Positions 1 through 7,913 of a stretch of DNA of 44,088 nucleotides are shown piece by piece (positions within the stretch are counted from its first letter, which is position 1; the number at the start of each line of letters is the position of its first letter). A program made the translations under genes and the position numbers. The notes beneath the pieces are model-generated. The model searched no databases. It was given only the letters and a program-made list of their open reading frames with translations, and was not told where the DNA came from. Source of the stretch: Selenomonadaceae bacterium (GTDB lineage Bacteria > Bacillota > Negativicutes > Selenomonadales > Selenomonadaceae); NCBI GenBank assembly GCA_017412925.1, contig JAFPVP010000033.1, positions 1 through 44,088 of the forward strand, given 5' to 3'.

Positions 1-1
1 G

Positions 2-79
2 GAACCTTTCACGGATACAAAATTCGACGACGCAATTAAACCAGGCGCACCGGCACCAGCTCCCGCTCCGGCGCAATGA
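2..79 (+). CDS. C-terminal end of an unknown protein (partial)
   Basis: An open frame enters from the left edge and stops at TGA 77-79. The 25 visible residues end in a Pro/Ala-rich tail (PGAPAPAPAPAQ), as seen on flexible C-termini of envelope or carrier proteins. The function cannot be told from this tail. A rho-independent terminator follows within about 20 bases, which supports a real gene end. Confidence 0.45.
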   Translation, partial: EPFTDTKFDDAIKPGAPAPAPAPAQ

Positions 80-100
80 GTTAATCCTTCAAAAAAAATT

Positions 101-132
101 ATCGCCTCTCCTAATCGAGGGGCGATTTTTTT
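101..132 (+). terminator. Rho-independent terminator after the left-edge gene
   Basis: A 10-bp stem (ATCGCCTCTC paired with the strand ending GGGGCGAT, one G-U pair) has a 6-base loop and is followed by six T. It lies just downstream of the stop at 79 and closes that transcript. Confidence 0.8.
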
Positions 133-154
133 AGTTAGGAATTAAATTTGTCCC

Positions 155-256
155 TTACTTGAGCGTATTGTCCTTGATTGTGTAATCCTTATCGTTGATA
201 TTAATCGTGTCACCATCGCTGACGTTTTTTTGTTTGAAGTTTCTTTTTTTCAACAC
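155..256 (-). CDS. Possible micro-ORF or gene fragment downstream of rnc
   Basis: On the minus strand a GTG (254-256) or TTG (251-253) opens a frame of about 33 codons ending in TAA at 155-157. The peptide is lysine/asparagine-rich and contains DGDTININDKDYTIKDN, a pattern like repeats of secreted adhesins or Ca-binding proteins. No good ribosome-binding site is visible. It could be a remnant of a longer gene, or chance. The rest of 133-270 shows nothing else. Confidence 0.2.
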   Translation of the reverse strand: MLKKRNFKQKNVSDGDTININDKDYTIKDNTLK

Positions 257-270
257 TCACAACTGGTTAA

Positions 271-1038
271 TTAATTCAGTGCACCGAGTTTCTGCAAAGC
301 TTTTCTAGCCGCCTCCTGTTCGGCGGCTTTTTTGCTGCTCCCAATTCCGCGCCCGTAAATTTTTCCGTCAATCACCGCTGCCGCCTCGAAAGATTTCATG
401 TGGTCGGGACCGCTGTTGCTCAGCTCCGTATAATTCAATTTCAAGGGCGGATTTTTTTGGATTATCTCCTGCAACTTGCTCTTGTAATCTTTCGGAATGC
501 CCGTGACTTTGACGCGCTCGAAATCGGGCGTGAATTGCCTAAAAACATAATCGCGGGCGGCTTCCCAGCCTTGGTCAAGGTAAATCGCGCCGATAACCGC
601 CTCCAAAGCGTCCTCCAAATTTGAATCGCGACCGCGGTTAGATTCCATTTCCGTCGGTCCGAGCAAAAGCAAATCGTCAAGCTTAATTTCCTTGGCAACG
701 CGAGTGAGCGTCGACTGCCGAACAATTCCCGAACGAGTTTTGGTAAGTTCGCCCTCCTTAAGATGCGTGAAGTGTTCAAAAAGATAAGTTGCCGTCGCCA
801 ACCCCAAAACCGCGTCGCCTAAAAATTCCAGCCGCTCGTTGTATCTTATGCGCGGCTCGAATTCGTTTGCGTAGGATTTGTGCGTTAAAGCAATGTCAAG
901 CGTTTCAATGCGAGAGAATTTTACTCCGAGCTTATCGGCGGCAAATTTTTCTAACGCCCTGCGCCGTCCCCTAGTCAATTTTGCGTCGACCCATTTCTCG
1001 CCTTCGGGAGCCTCAAAAATTTTTTCGTCTATCGTCAA
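271..1038 (-). CDS. rnc: Ribonuclease III
   Basis: Endoribonuclease that cuts double-stranded RNA in rRNA and mRNA processing. The 255 residues carry the RNase III signature NERLEFLGDAVL at about residues 67-78. The second acidic cluster is LEDALEAVIG, about residues 141-150. A C-terminal double-stranded-RNA-binding domain spans about residues 180-253 (GSSKKAAEQEAARKAL). Length is normal for the family. The start is TTG at 1036-1038, preceded by AGAGGTG about 7 bases upstream. It is the last gene of the minus-strand polysaccharide operon, 6 bases after the O-antigen ligase stop. In many Firmicutes rnc sits with smc/ftsY or acpP, so this placement is unusual. Confidence 0.97.
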   Translation of the reverse strand: MTIDEKIFEAPEGEKWVDAKLTRGRRRALEKFAADKLGVKFSRIETLDIALTHKSYANEFEPRIRYNERLEFLGDAVLGLATATYLFEHFTHLKEGELTKTRSGIVRQSTLTRVAKEIKLDDLLLLGPTEMESNRGRDSNLEDALEAVIGAIYLDQGWEAARDYVFRQFTPDFERVKVTGIPKDYKSKLQEIIQKNPPLKLNYTELSNSGPDHMKSFEAAAVIDGKIYGRGIGSSKKAAEQEAARKALQKLGALN

Positions 1039-1044
1039 AAATAT

Positions 1045-2253
1045 TCACCTCTGTTTAAAAATTTCTTCGGCGGCAAGGAGCGTGCCCGCCAACAGCCAAA
1101 ATTCGCGCATTATCGGGACTTGGTTCATGTTTGTATCCGTTAAGCCTTCAAGCTGAAGACCCGCCAAAATTAAAAATGCCGCCATGCCCGCGCCGAATGC
1201 AAAAATTTTTTCTCGGCGGTATTGAGTAAAAAATTTCCAGAAAAAGTAAGCGTACAGCCCGATAAACGACGCTAAGCCGAGTAAGCCGCCCTCGCTCGCC
1301 CTGTGCAAAATGTTGCTGTGCGGATGAGTGTGCCCGCGCATGTTCGCGCTAGGACGTTCCTGCGCCTCTTGCGGAAGGTAATAAAAATTGTAAGCGTTGA
1401 AGAACATTTTCTGCCCGACGCCGTAGATCGGATAGTCGCTGAAAATTTCCGCCGCCGATTTCCACATCAAAACGCGCTCGGTATTGCTCTGAAATTTCGT
1501 GCTCGTAATCGTTGCCAATCTGTCTTGAATTTTCGGAGAGAACAGCGCGACGATTAAAAATACCACCGCTAAGCCCGCGCAGATTTTTGCCGTCAAAAGG
1601 CGGTAATTTTTTTCAAGCGCGGCGAAAATTGCCACGACCAGCACAAACGCCAGCCACGCGCCCCGCGTCATCGACAGCACCAAACAAATCAGCGTCAAAG
1701 CCGCCGTGAACGCCGCCAGCCTCCGCCACAGCAAAGAAAAAATTTCCAGCTGCGCGATATAAATTAAAATCGGCAACTGCATGAGCATGAATGAGCCGTA
1801 GAAAGTCGGCGTGTGATTGAAGCCGAACGCGCGCGGCTCGTCCTGCACCACGTATTGATAAATGCCCGCCGCGTCATTAATCAGGAACGCCAACAGCGAC
1901 GCAATTAACACCCCGCAAAGTTGCTCGCGCTTTTTTATGAACGTCAGCGCGAAAATCAGCGGAAAAAATCTGTGCACTTCGCCAAAAACTTCGCGGAAAC
2001 TGTTCGCCGGCTCCCACGACATCGCCGCGATAAAAATTTGGATTACCAGATAGACCGCCAGCACCTCCAAAATTTTTGAGTCGAACGGCGGCAAAGATTT
2101 ATGGCGCACAGACCAAACGATTATGAAAAGCGTCCCTAGTCCGACGGCGATACTTGCGGCGGCGGTCGACAGCGGCACCACGAACGCCAACAGCAACACG
2201 ACTTTATACATCGCTGAATCGAGCGAAATTTTCGGCAAAAATTTTAGCGACAT
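1045..2253 (-). CDS. O-antigen ligase / Wzy-family membrane protein
   Basis: A 402-residue polytopic membrane protein with about ten hydrophobic segments. A large loop near residues 280-320 carries the Wzy_C-type motif RGHTHPHSNILHRASEGG, with the histidines expected of O-antigen ligases and polymerases. Known members join undecaprenyl-linked polysaccharide to lipid A-core in the inner membrane, or polymerise repeats. Ligase is favoured by the neighbouring heptosyltransferase and WaaE-like gene, but polymerase cannot be excluded. The ATG start overlaps nothing and lies 3 bases from the YrbL-like stop, so it is in the same operon. Confidence 0.85.
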   Translation of the reverse strand: MSLKFLPKISLDSAMYKVVLLLAFVVPLSTAAASIAVGLGTLFIIVWSVRHKSLPPFDSKILEVLAVYLVIQIFIAAMSWEPANSFREVFGEVHRFFPLIFALTFIKKREQLCGVLIASLLAFLINDAAGIYQYVVQDEPRAFGFNHTPTFYGSFMLMQLPILIYIAQLEIFSLLWRRLAAFTAALTLICLVLSMTRGAWLAFVLVVAIFAALEKNYRLLTAKICAGLAVVFLIVALFSPKIQDRLATITSTKFQSNTERVLMWKSAAEIFSDYPIYGVGQKMFFNAYNFYYLPQEAQERPSANMRGHTHPHSNILHRASEGGLLGLASFIGLYAYFFWKFFTQYRREKIFAFGAGMAAFLILAGLQLEGLTDTNMNQVPIMREFWLLAGTLLAAEEIFKQR

Positions 2254-2256
2254 GAT

Positions 2257-2874
2257 TCATTTCTCCTTAAGTTGCGCGACGAGTTGCGGCGGAATTATTT
2301 CGGGATATTTTTCCGCCAGCCAATCGACGATTCTGTTCCAATAGCGACGCGCCTTCCATGCCGCCGCGAATTCAAACCAATAGACGAGCGGAATTAAAAC
2401 GGGCGTGCCGATATTGTCGACGATTCGCACGCGATAAGCCCCCGGCGCGTGTTCTTGCACCATGAAATTTTCTATGTCCGTGTCGACGATTGCAATGTTT
2501 TCGCGCAGGAAGTCCGATTTAAAGTTCAGCAAGATTGTCCAAATTCGGTGGAGATTTTTTTTATCGCGCGGTGTCGTCGACAGAAATTTTTTCATGTCTT
2601 TGCTGGTCTCGCCGTTGTAATCGATGACGCGCTCAAAAACATATCCCAAACCTAAATTTGTCTCCACAGTCCCGAAAAATTCCGTCACGAGTTTGGAACG
2701 CGCCAACTTTTTCGCGCACATTCGACGATAGCGCATCTCCTTTTTAACGTCACCGTCGTCTTTGCTGTGCGGAATTTTTATGCACTTGCGCGGGTCAATC
2801 GGGTGAACATACGTTGCTTGGTGCCCGCCCGACCCGATAAATAATTCCTCGTTGATTGTTAAAACGTCGTTCAT
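2257..2874 (-). CDS. YrbL-family protein (kinase-like fold)
   Basis: A 205-residue protein resembling the YrbL family (PhoP-regulated network protein in enterobacteria), recognised from the N-terminal pattern of a G-rich loop (LFIGSGGHQATYVHP), CIKIP, and a later DTDIENFMV block. This arrangement looks like a small protein-kinase-like fold: P-loop, lysine, catalytic Asp/Asn. The biochemical role of YrbL is not established; in this setting a sugar or lipid kinase acting on LPS core is a possible inference. Its ATG overlaps the preceding PIG-L stop by 4 bases (translational coupling), and it is followed at once by the O-antigen ligase. Confidence 0.7.
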   Translation of the reverse strand: MNDVLTINEELFIGSGGHQATYVHPIDPRKCIKIPHSKDDGDVKKEMRYRRMCAKKLARSKLVTEFFGTVETNLGLGYVFERVIDYNGETSKDMKKFLSTTPRDKKNLHRIWTILLNFKSDFLRENIAIVDTDIENFMVQEHAPGAYRVRIVDNIGTPVLIPLVYWFEFAAAWKARRYWNRIVDWLAEKYPEIIPPQLVAQLKEK

Positions 2875-4571
2875 CTGTCAACTTTCCTAATCTTGTGGAC
2901 TCTTAGCTTGTCGAGCCACTGCCAAATTTTAAGCTGAATCTGCGCGAAATCTCCCACGCGCCGGATTATCGCCCTGTCGTAAATGTCTGCGCCGATAACT
3001 TCCGCCGTCAAAATAATTTCCGTCGCCTTCCCGAAATTTATAATCAGTTCCTCGTCCTCGATAACTTCCGACAAAATATTTTCCTCGCCGGCAGTCGCCG
3101 TAATTTTAACGGGCGCGTCGACGTGGAAACGATAAAGCCCGACGGAAATTTTTTCAACCTCGTAAGGAACCGCATAGCTGTAAAAAAAATTATCGTCGAC
3201 GGTCAGCTTGATAAACGGCGGAATTTTGCGCAAGGGCTCGGCGTTGGCGAAGAACTCCACCTCGGCAAGCCCAAAATCTTTACTCGTGTCAACGCCGGAA
3301 ATTTCCGCTCGCGTCACGAAAATTTTTTCCACGTCAATGATTTTCGGGCGACCTCGGCTCGGCAATTCCACGCTGAAATTTTTTGTATTATCCAAGTAAA
3401 TTCCCGCCTTGTCAATGACGGCTTGCTTATTCGCCAGCTCAAGGCGCAGGGAAATTTTTTCTGCCGCCTCATCAAACGGGTTACCGTAAATGACAATCCT
3501 TTGGACTTGAACCGCCTCCGCCCATTCAAAAATTATTTTATCCTTGCCGGTCGGCTTCCAAATATTTTCCCCGAAAATTTTAAAGTCACGAACTTTGGAG
3601 GCGTCGCCGGAAGTCGCCGTGACTTTCGCGGAAAAAGTTTGGCTGTCAGTGCGCCGCTCAAAAAAAATTTCGTCGCTGTTCAAAATTCTTAGCGCGTTCC
3701 ACTCGTTGCGTTGCGATTTGTGCGCAAAAATCGCCTCGGCAAGCGGGTTATCCTTCAAAATCGTTCTAAAATTCGTCACGGGGAAACGAACGCGATTTTC
3801 CCAAACGTAATTGGCGCGATCGATTAAATCAAAGTCGTAGGTGTCAGTCTCGCCGACTTTGGGCTTTTTGGTCTCAAGTAAATTCGGCGCGTAAAAATCC
3901 GGCGCGGCAGTGAACGCCGTAGCATACGCCAATTTTTTATAAATTTCGGGGCGATAGTCGCTGCGCTCGGATAAAATTTCGCCCAAAGCCTCCTCAAACA
4001 AAATCGACAACGTGCGGTGGTCGTCGTGGCTGTCGAAGTCGACGCAGAAAATAATATTGGCGCGCAGTTCGAGTAGCAAACTTTTTAAATCGCGCTTGAA
4101 ATTTTGTCGGGTATAGGAGCTGTGTCGCCCGAAAATTTTTTTTGCGTAGTCAACGAAATTTTCAGCCGCGTAAGTTTCGCTGTGACCGGCGGGCGATTTT
4201 GTCGGCGTGTCGGAAAGTTTATGCCCGTCGCCGTAGCCCAGGAAGATAATCCGTTCGCGGGGCACGCCCAAAATTTTCAGCGCGGCAACCGCCTCTTGCG
4301 CCCGAATCTCCGCAGAATCTTTAAAATCGCCGTTCGTCGAATACGCAACGAAAACTTCAGCCTTAGCCGCCGCCAAATTTAAAATCATATTACCCGCAAC
4401 GTTGATTTCGTCGTCGGGGTGCGGCGCGAGGATTAAAATTCGCGTCCCGAAGTAGCTTTTGTCAAAAAAAGAATTTCCGTAAGTCAAAACTTCTTCCTCC
4501 GCCGCTTCGGAGCCGATAAGTTCAAAAATGCCGCAAGCCTCCGCCGCCTCGAAAAATTTTTTATCGTCCAT
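2871..4571 (-). CDS. PIG-L family deacetylase with C-terminal accessory domains
   Basis: A 566-residue protein. Residues about 44-250 form a PIG-L/LmbE zinc-dependent N-acetylglucosamine deacetylase domain, with the metal motif APHPDDE (H51, D53, D54) and a later SHDDHRT. The remaining ~300 residues are predicted to be beta-rich. Part resembles a discoidin (F5/8 type C) carbohydrate-binding domain (DFKIFGENIWKP, RIVIYGNPF, GLAEVEFFA), followed by a smaller beta domain. I chose ATG 4569-4571 because GAGGTG precedes it; a longer frame upstream would overlap the neighbouring gene by 150 bases. The likely job is de-N-acetylating a surface sugar or LPS precursor. The gene sits 4 bases after the upstream glycosyltransferase stop. 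Confidence 0.85.
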   Translation of the reverse strand: MDDKKFFEAAEACGIFELIGSEAAEEEVLTYGNSFFDKSYFGTRILILAPHPDDEINVAGNMILNLAAAKAEVFVAYSTNGDFKDSAEIRAQEAVAALKILGVPRERIIFLGYGDGHKLSDTPTKSPAGHSETYAAENFVDYAKKIFGRHSSYTRQNFKRDLKSLLLELRANIIFCVDFDSHDDHRTLSILFEEALGEILSERSDYRPEIYKKLAYATAFTAAPDFYAPNLLETKKPKVGETDTYDFDLIDRANYVWENRVRFPVTNFRTILKDNPLAEAIFAHKSQRNEWNALRILNSDEIFFERRTDSQTFSAKVTATSGDASKVRDFKIFGENIWKPTGKDKIIFEWAEAVQVQRIVIYGNPFDEAAEKISLRLELANKQAVIDKAGIYLDNTKNFSVELPSRGRPKIIDVEKIFVTRAEISGVDTSKDFGLAEVEFFANAEPLRKIPPFIKLTVDDNFFYSYAVPYEVEKISVGLYRFHVDAPVKITATAGEENILSEVIEDEELIINFGKATEIILTAEVIGADIYDRAIIRRVGDFAQIQLKIWQWLDKLRVHKIRKVDR

Positions 4572-4575
4572 AAAA

Positions 4576-5700
4576 TCACCTCGCCGCGATAATTTCTGCA
4601 AGTTTAGGAATGACCGTCGCAAAGTCGCAGGTTTCGCGAATGAGTTTAGCCGCCCGCTCGCCGAAAATTTTTCTGCGCTCGTCGTCGTCGAACAGCACGG
4701 AGATTTTCTCCGCGAAGGCGTTGGCATCTTCCGAATAAACGCGGTAGCCGTTCACGTCGTTTGCAATCACGTCCTCGCAGCCGCCAATGTCGCTTGTCAC
4801 GGCGGGAAGTCCGCTCGCCATCGCCTCCAGTAGCGAAGTCGGCAAGCCTTCATGCCGCGACGGGAAAATATAAACGTCCGCCAGCTGATAAAATTCTTGC
4901 GGCGCGTCAACTTCCCCGATAACTTTTATCGAATCGTCCAGTTCCGCTGAAGTTTTCCGCAGTTCGTCCAGCAAATGATTCAGCCCGCCGCCCACGACAA
5001 ATAAAATCGCGTCGGGAAATTTTTTGTGCAGAATCCGCCACACGTCCTGCAAAGTGTCGACGCCCTTATCCTTGACAACCCGCGCGCAGAACAGCAAAAC
5101 TTTTTGATTCGGGTCGACGCCGTGAGAAATTTTCAGTTTGCGCCGCCGAGTTTCATTTGATTGCGGATATTTGGCGGTGTCGATGCCGTGCGGCAAGATT
5201 GAAATTTTTTCGGGGGTAATGCCGCCGCTCTGAATAAAACCATCGCGAATTTCCTTGGTCGTCGCCACGTAGTGAGTGCACGTCGCCAAAATTTTGTTGC
5301 GCCAATTTTTATCCGCGCTGAAAATTTCCGCCTTGCCCGTCAACGCCAAAGTCACGGGCTTATTAAAAAGCCGCGCAAAGAGAATCGCCCAGACGGAAAA
5401 TTTAGGCGTGCCGATGATATAAAAGGCGTCAATGTCGCGGTGCGTCGTGAGTAGCCGCAAAAAAATTTCCAGCCAACGAAACGGCGGGTGCAGTCGAATT
5501 AAATCAATACCGTTCAAATTTTCTCGCGCCGCCGTGTGGAAAAATCTTTTCTTTGTCATGAGCGTGACGCGGTGACCGAGCTTGATGAGTTGCAGCGCGT
5601 GATTCTCCCCGTGAATTTCCGCGCCGCTCTTCGTCGGTCGCCCGTCTGCCAAAAATTTTTTCCCGACGGCGAAATCTTTAATCAGCAAACAAATATTCAT
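4576..5700 (-). CDS. Glycosyltransferase family 4
   Basis: A 374-residue GT-B fold glycosyltransferase. The C-terminal half has the GT4 nucleotide-sugar signature SRHEGLPTSLLEAMASGLPA followed by a GGCEDVI block, and the N-terminal half begins MNICLLIKDF with a glycine-poor acceptor domain. It probably adds a hexose to LPS core or O-antigen on the cytoplasmic face. The ATG at 5698-5700 overlaps the stop of the upstream heptosyltransferase (ATGA), so the two are translationally coupled. A longer frame to 5763 exists but lies inside the neighbour. The acceptor and donor sugars cannot be read from sequence. Confidence 0.9.
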   Translation of the reverse strand: MNICLLIKDFAVGKKFLADGRPTKSGAEIHGENHALQLIKLGHRVTLMTKKRFFHTAARENLNGIDLIRLHPPFRWLEIFLRLLTTHRDIDAFYIIGTPKFSVWAILFARLFNKPVTLALTGKAEIFSADKNWRNKILATCTHYVATTKEIRDGFIQSGGITPEKISILPHGIDTAKYPQSNETRRRKLKISHGVDPNQKVLLFCARVVKDKGVDTLQDVWRILHKKFPDAILFVVGGGLNHLLDELRKTSAELDDSIKVIGEVDAPQEFYQLADVYIFPSRHEGLPTSLLEAMASGLPAVTSDIGGCEDVIANDVNGYRVYSEDANAFAEKISVLFDDDERRKIFGERAAKLIRETCDFATVIPKLAEIIAAR

Positions 5701-6722
5701 GACGCCTCCAAAAATCGAATCGCGGCATCGAGGACTTGGGCGGGCGTGACATTTTGCAGACAATGCGGCTCGTCACAAAATTTTTTCGTGCACGGGCAAC
5801 ACGGCTCGCGGCTCGTCAAGGCGATTGCGTTTTTATTAATCGGGTGCCAACGGTCGGGGCTCGTGCAGCCGTACATCGTGACCATTTTAACGCCGGTCGT
5901 CGCGGCAATGTGCGTTGCGCCCGTGTCGACGGTGATAAATAAATCTGCGCGGCGAAAAAGTTCAGCCAAGTCCGTCAGCGAAGTTTCGCCGCAAAAATTT
6001 TCCACGCCGCCGCCCATTTCCGCGATAACTTCCTCGGCATAATTTCTGTCATTAGGTGCGCCGACAATAAAAAACGCCGCGTCAAAATTCTTCCGCAGTT
6101 CGCGAACGACTTCCGCAAAATATTCCTTGCTCCACGTTTTGAGCGGAAAAGTTCCCTTGACACACAGCGCAATTTTAAATTTAGCGTTCGGGAGGCGGGC
6201 AAGCAATTTATCGGCGACGGGCGAATTTTTTTTCGGGAAGACCGGCTCGGCGTGACCGCTTATGTTAAAAAATTTGCGGACGATTTCTTGGTAAGTTTCG
6301 GCTTGCAAAGTTTTGTCGAGGTCGTGCGAAATTTCCACCACGTCGGTATAAAGCAAAGTCACGCGGCTCTTGTTGTCGTCGAAAACTTTTGAGGGGCAAA
6401 CTCTGCGCGGAATTCTTGCAAAAAAAGTTATCAGCGCGGGGCGGAGCTTGCGGTCGAACGAAATCGCCAAATCAAAATTCCGCCGCCGAATTTCTTTGAC
6501 GAGGGAGCGCATCTTCTGGAAAGAATTTTCCTTCGCGCGATAATTGAGGACAATCACGTCGTCGACAACGGGATTATCAATCACGGCGTCCTTGACCACC
6601 GGCTTAACCAGCATTGTAATTTTCGTGTCGGGGAAATTTTTTTTAATCAGTGCCAGCGCGGAAGTCGTCAGCACCACGTCGCCGAGATTCACCAGCGCGT
6701 TGACCAAAATATTTTTAAACAT
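5697..6722 (-). CDS. Glycosyltransferase family 9 (heptosyltransferase)
   Basis: A 341-residue GT9 protein like WaaF/WaaC/WaaQ, which transfer heptose from ADP-heptose to the inner core of LPS. Visible marks are the N-terminal NALVNLGDVVLTTSAL, the conserved DTGATHIAATTGVKMV donor-site block, then YGCTSPDRWHP. A cysteine pattern (CCPCTKKFCDEPHCLQ) is common near the C-terminus of heptosyltransferases. It strongly supports a diderm host with LPS. The start at ATG 6720-6722 overlaps the upstream GT2 stop by 8 bases, and the frame upstream of it lies inside that gene. Confidence 0.9.
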   Translation of the reverse strand: MFKNILVNALVNLGDVVLTTSALALIKKNFPDTKITMLVKPVVKDAVIDNPVVDDVIVLNYRAKENSFQKMRSLVKEIRRRNFDLAISFDRKLRPALITFFARIPRRVCPSKVFDDNKSRVTLLYTDVVEISHDLDKTLQAETYQEIVRKFFNISGHAEPVFPKKNSPVADKLLARLPNAKFKIALCVKGTFPLKTWSKEYFAEVVRELRKNFDAAFFIVGAPNDRNYAEEVIAEMGGGVENFCGETSLTDLAELFRRADLFITVDTGATHIAATTGVKMVTMYGCTSPDRWHPINKNAIALTSREPCCPCTKKFCDEPHCLQNVTPAQVLDAAIRFLEAS

Positions 6723-7500
6723 CTTCCTCCTCCGTGACGTGAACATTTTCTTTGCCGTAGTAATAAAGCTTGACGTATTTAGCCATGGTGTAGAAATAAT
6801 GGAAGCCGGCAAGCACGAAACCAATCATTCCGTCCAAAAAGCCGCCGCGCAGAAAATACATTCTGAAACTCGCCCACAGCGGGTGCGCAATCATATCCAA
6901 AAGATTCGCCGACTTTCCCTGCTCGTGAGCTTTTTTGGCGGCAAGCGTCGTGTAAAAGTTCAGCTTGTTGAAGTAGTGATTCCAATCGCGATAGGGATAG
7001 TGAACGAGGTAAGCCGAGCGCGGAAAATCTTTTTCTTGGCAAGTGTGATGAATTTGCGGGTGCACAAAGCCCGTGACGTAACTGCCCTGCGTCGGGAAAA
7101 GGCGCGTGACATAATCGGGGAACCAGCCGCCGTGCCAGAGCGGTTGTCCCCAAAAATAACTCAGTCGCGCCGTCCGCCACGCAAAATTTTTATCGTCGCC
7201 CGCCAAAATTTTTTTTATCTCGGCGGAAAGTTCGGGCGTGGAGCGTTCGTCGGCGTCGATAAAAAATACCCAATCAAATTTTGCCTGCTGAATCGCAAAA
7301 GTCTGTTGACCTCCCCAATCGCCGTTTAGCCCGCGTTGAATCACACGCGCGCCCAATTCAGCAGAAATTTTCGCGGTCGCGTCGCTACTGAAGTCGTCGA
7401 TAACAACAACCTCGTCCGCAAAATCCGCAACGCTCTTTATGCACGCGCCGATAAATTTTTCCTCGTTCTTCGCCAAAATCAGCACGGATATTTTAGCCAT
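6715..7500 (-). CDS. Glycosyltransferase family 2, WaaE/KdtX-like
   Basis: A 261-residue GT-A fold enzyme. The N-terminus [18 protein letters not shown], then [10 protein letters not shown] and the metal-binding [12 protein letters not shown], match the WaaE/KdtX group of LPS inner-core beta-1,4-glucosyltransferases. [13 protein letters not shown] segment is also typical. The C-terminal ~60 residues hold hydrophobic stretches that may rest on the membrane. It is the first gene of the minus-strand operon running to rnc. GGGAGGG lies about 5 bases before its ATG (7498-7500), and the promoter must lie in the ~90 bases shared with divergent vapD. Confidence 0.88.
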   Translation of the reverse strand: MAKISVLILAKNEEKFIGACIKSVADFADEVVVIDDFSSDATAKISAELGARVIQRGLNGDWGGQQTFAIQQAKFDWVFFIDADERSTPELSAEIKKILAGDDKNFAWRTARLSYFWGQPLWHGGWFPDYVTRLFPTQGSYVTGFVHPQIHHTCQEKDFPRSAYLVHYPYRDWNHYFNKLNFYTTLAAKKAHEQGKSANLLDMIAHPLWASFRMYFLRGGFLDGMIGFVLAGFHYFYTMAKYVKLYYYGKENVHVTEEEDV

Positions 7501-7537
7501 TAAAGCCCTCCCAAATTTATTTTGCAGACAAGCGCAC

Positions 7538-7566
7538 TTTGCCTTTACAAATTTTTGTGATAAAAT
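7538..7566 (+). promoter_or_regulatory. Promoter of vapD (extended -10)
   Basis: A -10 box TAAAAT at 7561-7566 is preceded by TGa, making an extended -10. A weak -35 (TTTGCC, 7538-7543) stands 17 bases upstream. Transcription would start near 7573, just before the AAAGGAG ribosome-binding site of vapD. Confidence 0.5.
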
Positions 7567-7589
7567 TGCGGCGAAAGGAGCTGATTATT

Positions 7590-7874
7590 ATGTACGCAAT
7601 CGCTTTTGACTTAAAAATCGATGACCTCAAGCGCGAATACGGCGACCCTTACAACGGTGCTTACGATGAAATTCGCCGCGAACTTACTACTCTTGGTTTT
7701 GATTGGACGCAGGGAAGCGTTTACATCAACAACAGCGAAAAAGATTCTTTGACAACAGTTTACAAAGCGATTAACAAGCTCTCGCGCATCGGTTGGTTCA
7801 AGCGCAGTGTTCGTGATATTCGCGCATTCAAAGTTGAAGATTGGTCTGACTTTACTGAAGTTGTTAAAGGTTGA
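7590..7874 (+). CDS. vapD: VapD-family endoribonuclease (Cas2-like fold)
   Basis: A 94-residue protein of the VapD family, small ferredoxin-fold RNases related to Cas2; some act as toxins of toxin-antitoxin modules. The N-terminus [13 protein letters not shown] is characteristic. So are the later [11 protein letters not shown] and the acidic-rich tail. I chose ATG 7590-7592 because GAAAGGAG ends about 9 bases before it; a longer frame upstream lacks a site. It has its own promoter and terminator and lies alone, opposite to the flanking polysaccharide operons. No antitoxin gene such as VapX is visible beside it. Length is normal for the family. Confidence 0.88.
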   Translation: MYAIAFDLKIDDLKREYGDPYNGAYDEIRRELTTLGFDWTQGSVYINNSEKDSLTTVYKAINKLSRIGWFKRSVRDIRAFKVEDWSDFTEVVKG

Positions 7875-7887
7875 CAGAAAAATTCCT

Positions 7888-7913
7888 GCCTCGATAATTC
7901 GGGGCGTTTTTTT
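7888..7913 (+). terminator. Terminator of vapD
   Basis: A stem GCCTCG / CGGGGC (one G-U pair) with a 6-base loop is followed by seven T. It begins 13 bases after the vapD stop. The T-run touches the stop codon of the convergent glycosyltransferase at 7912. Confidence 0.75.
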
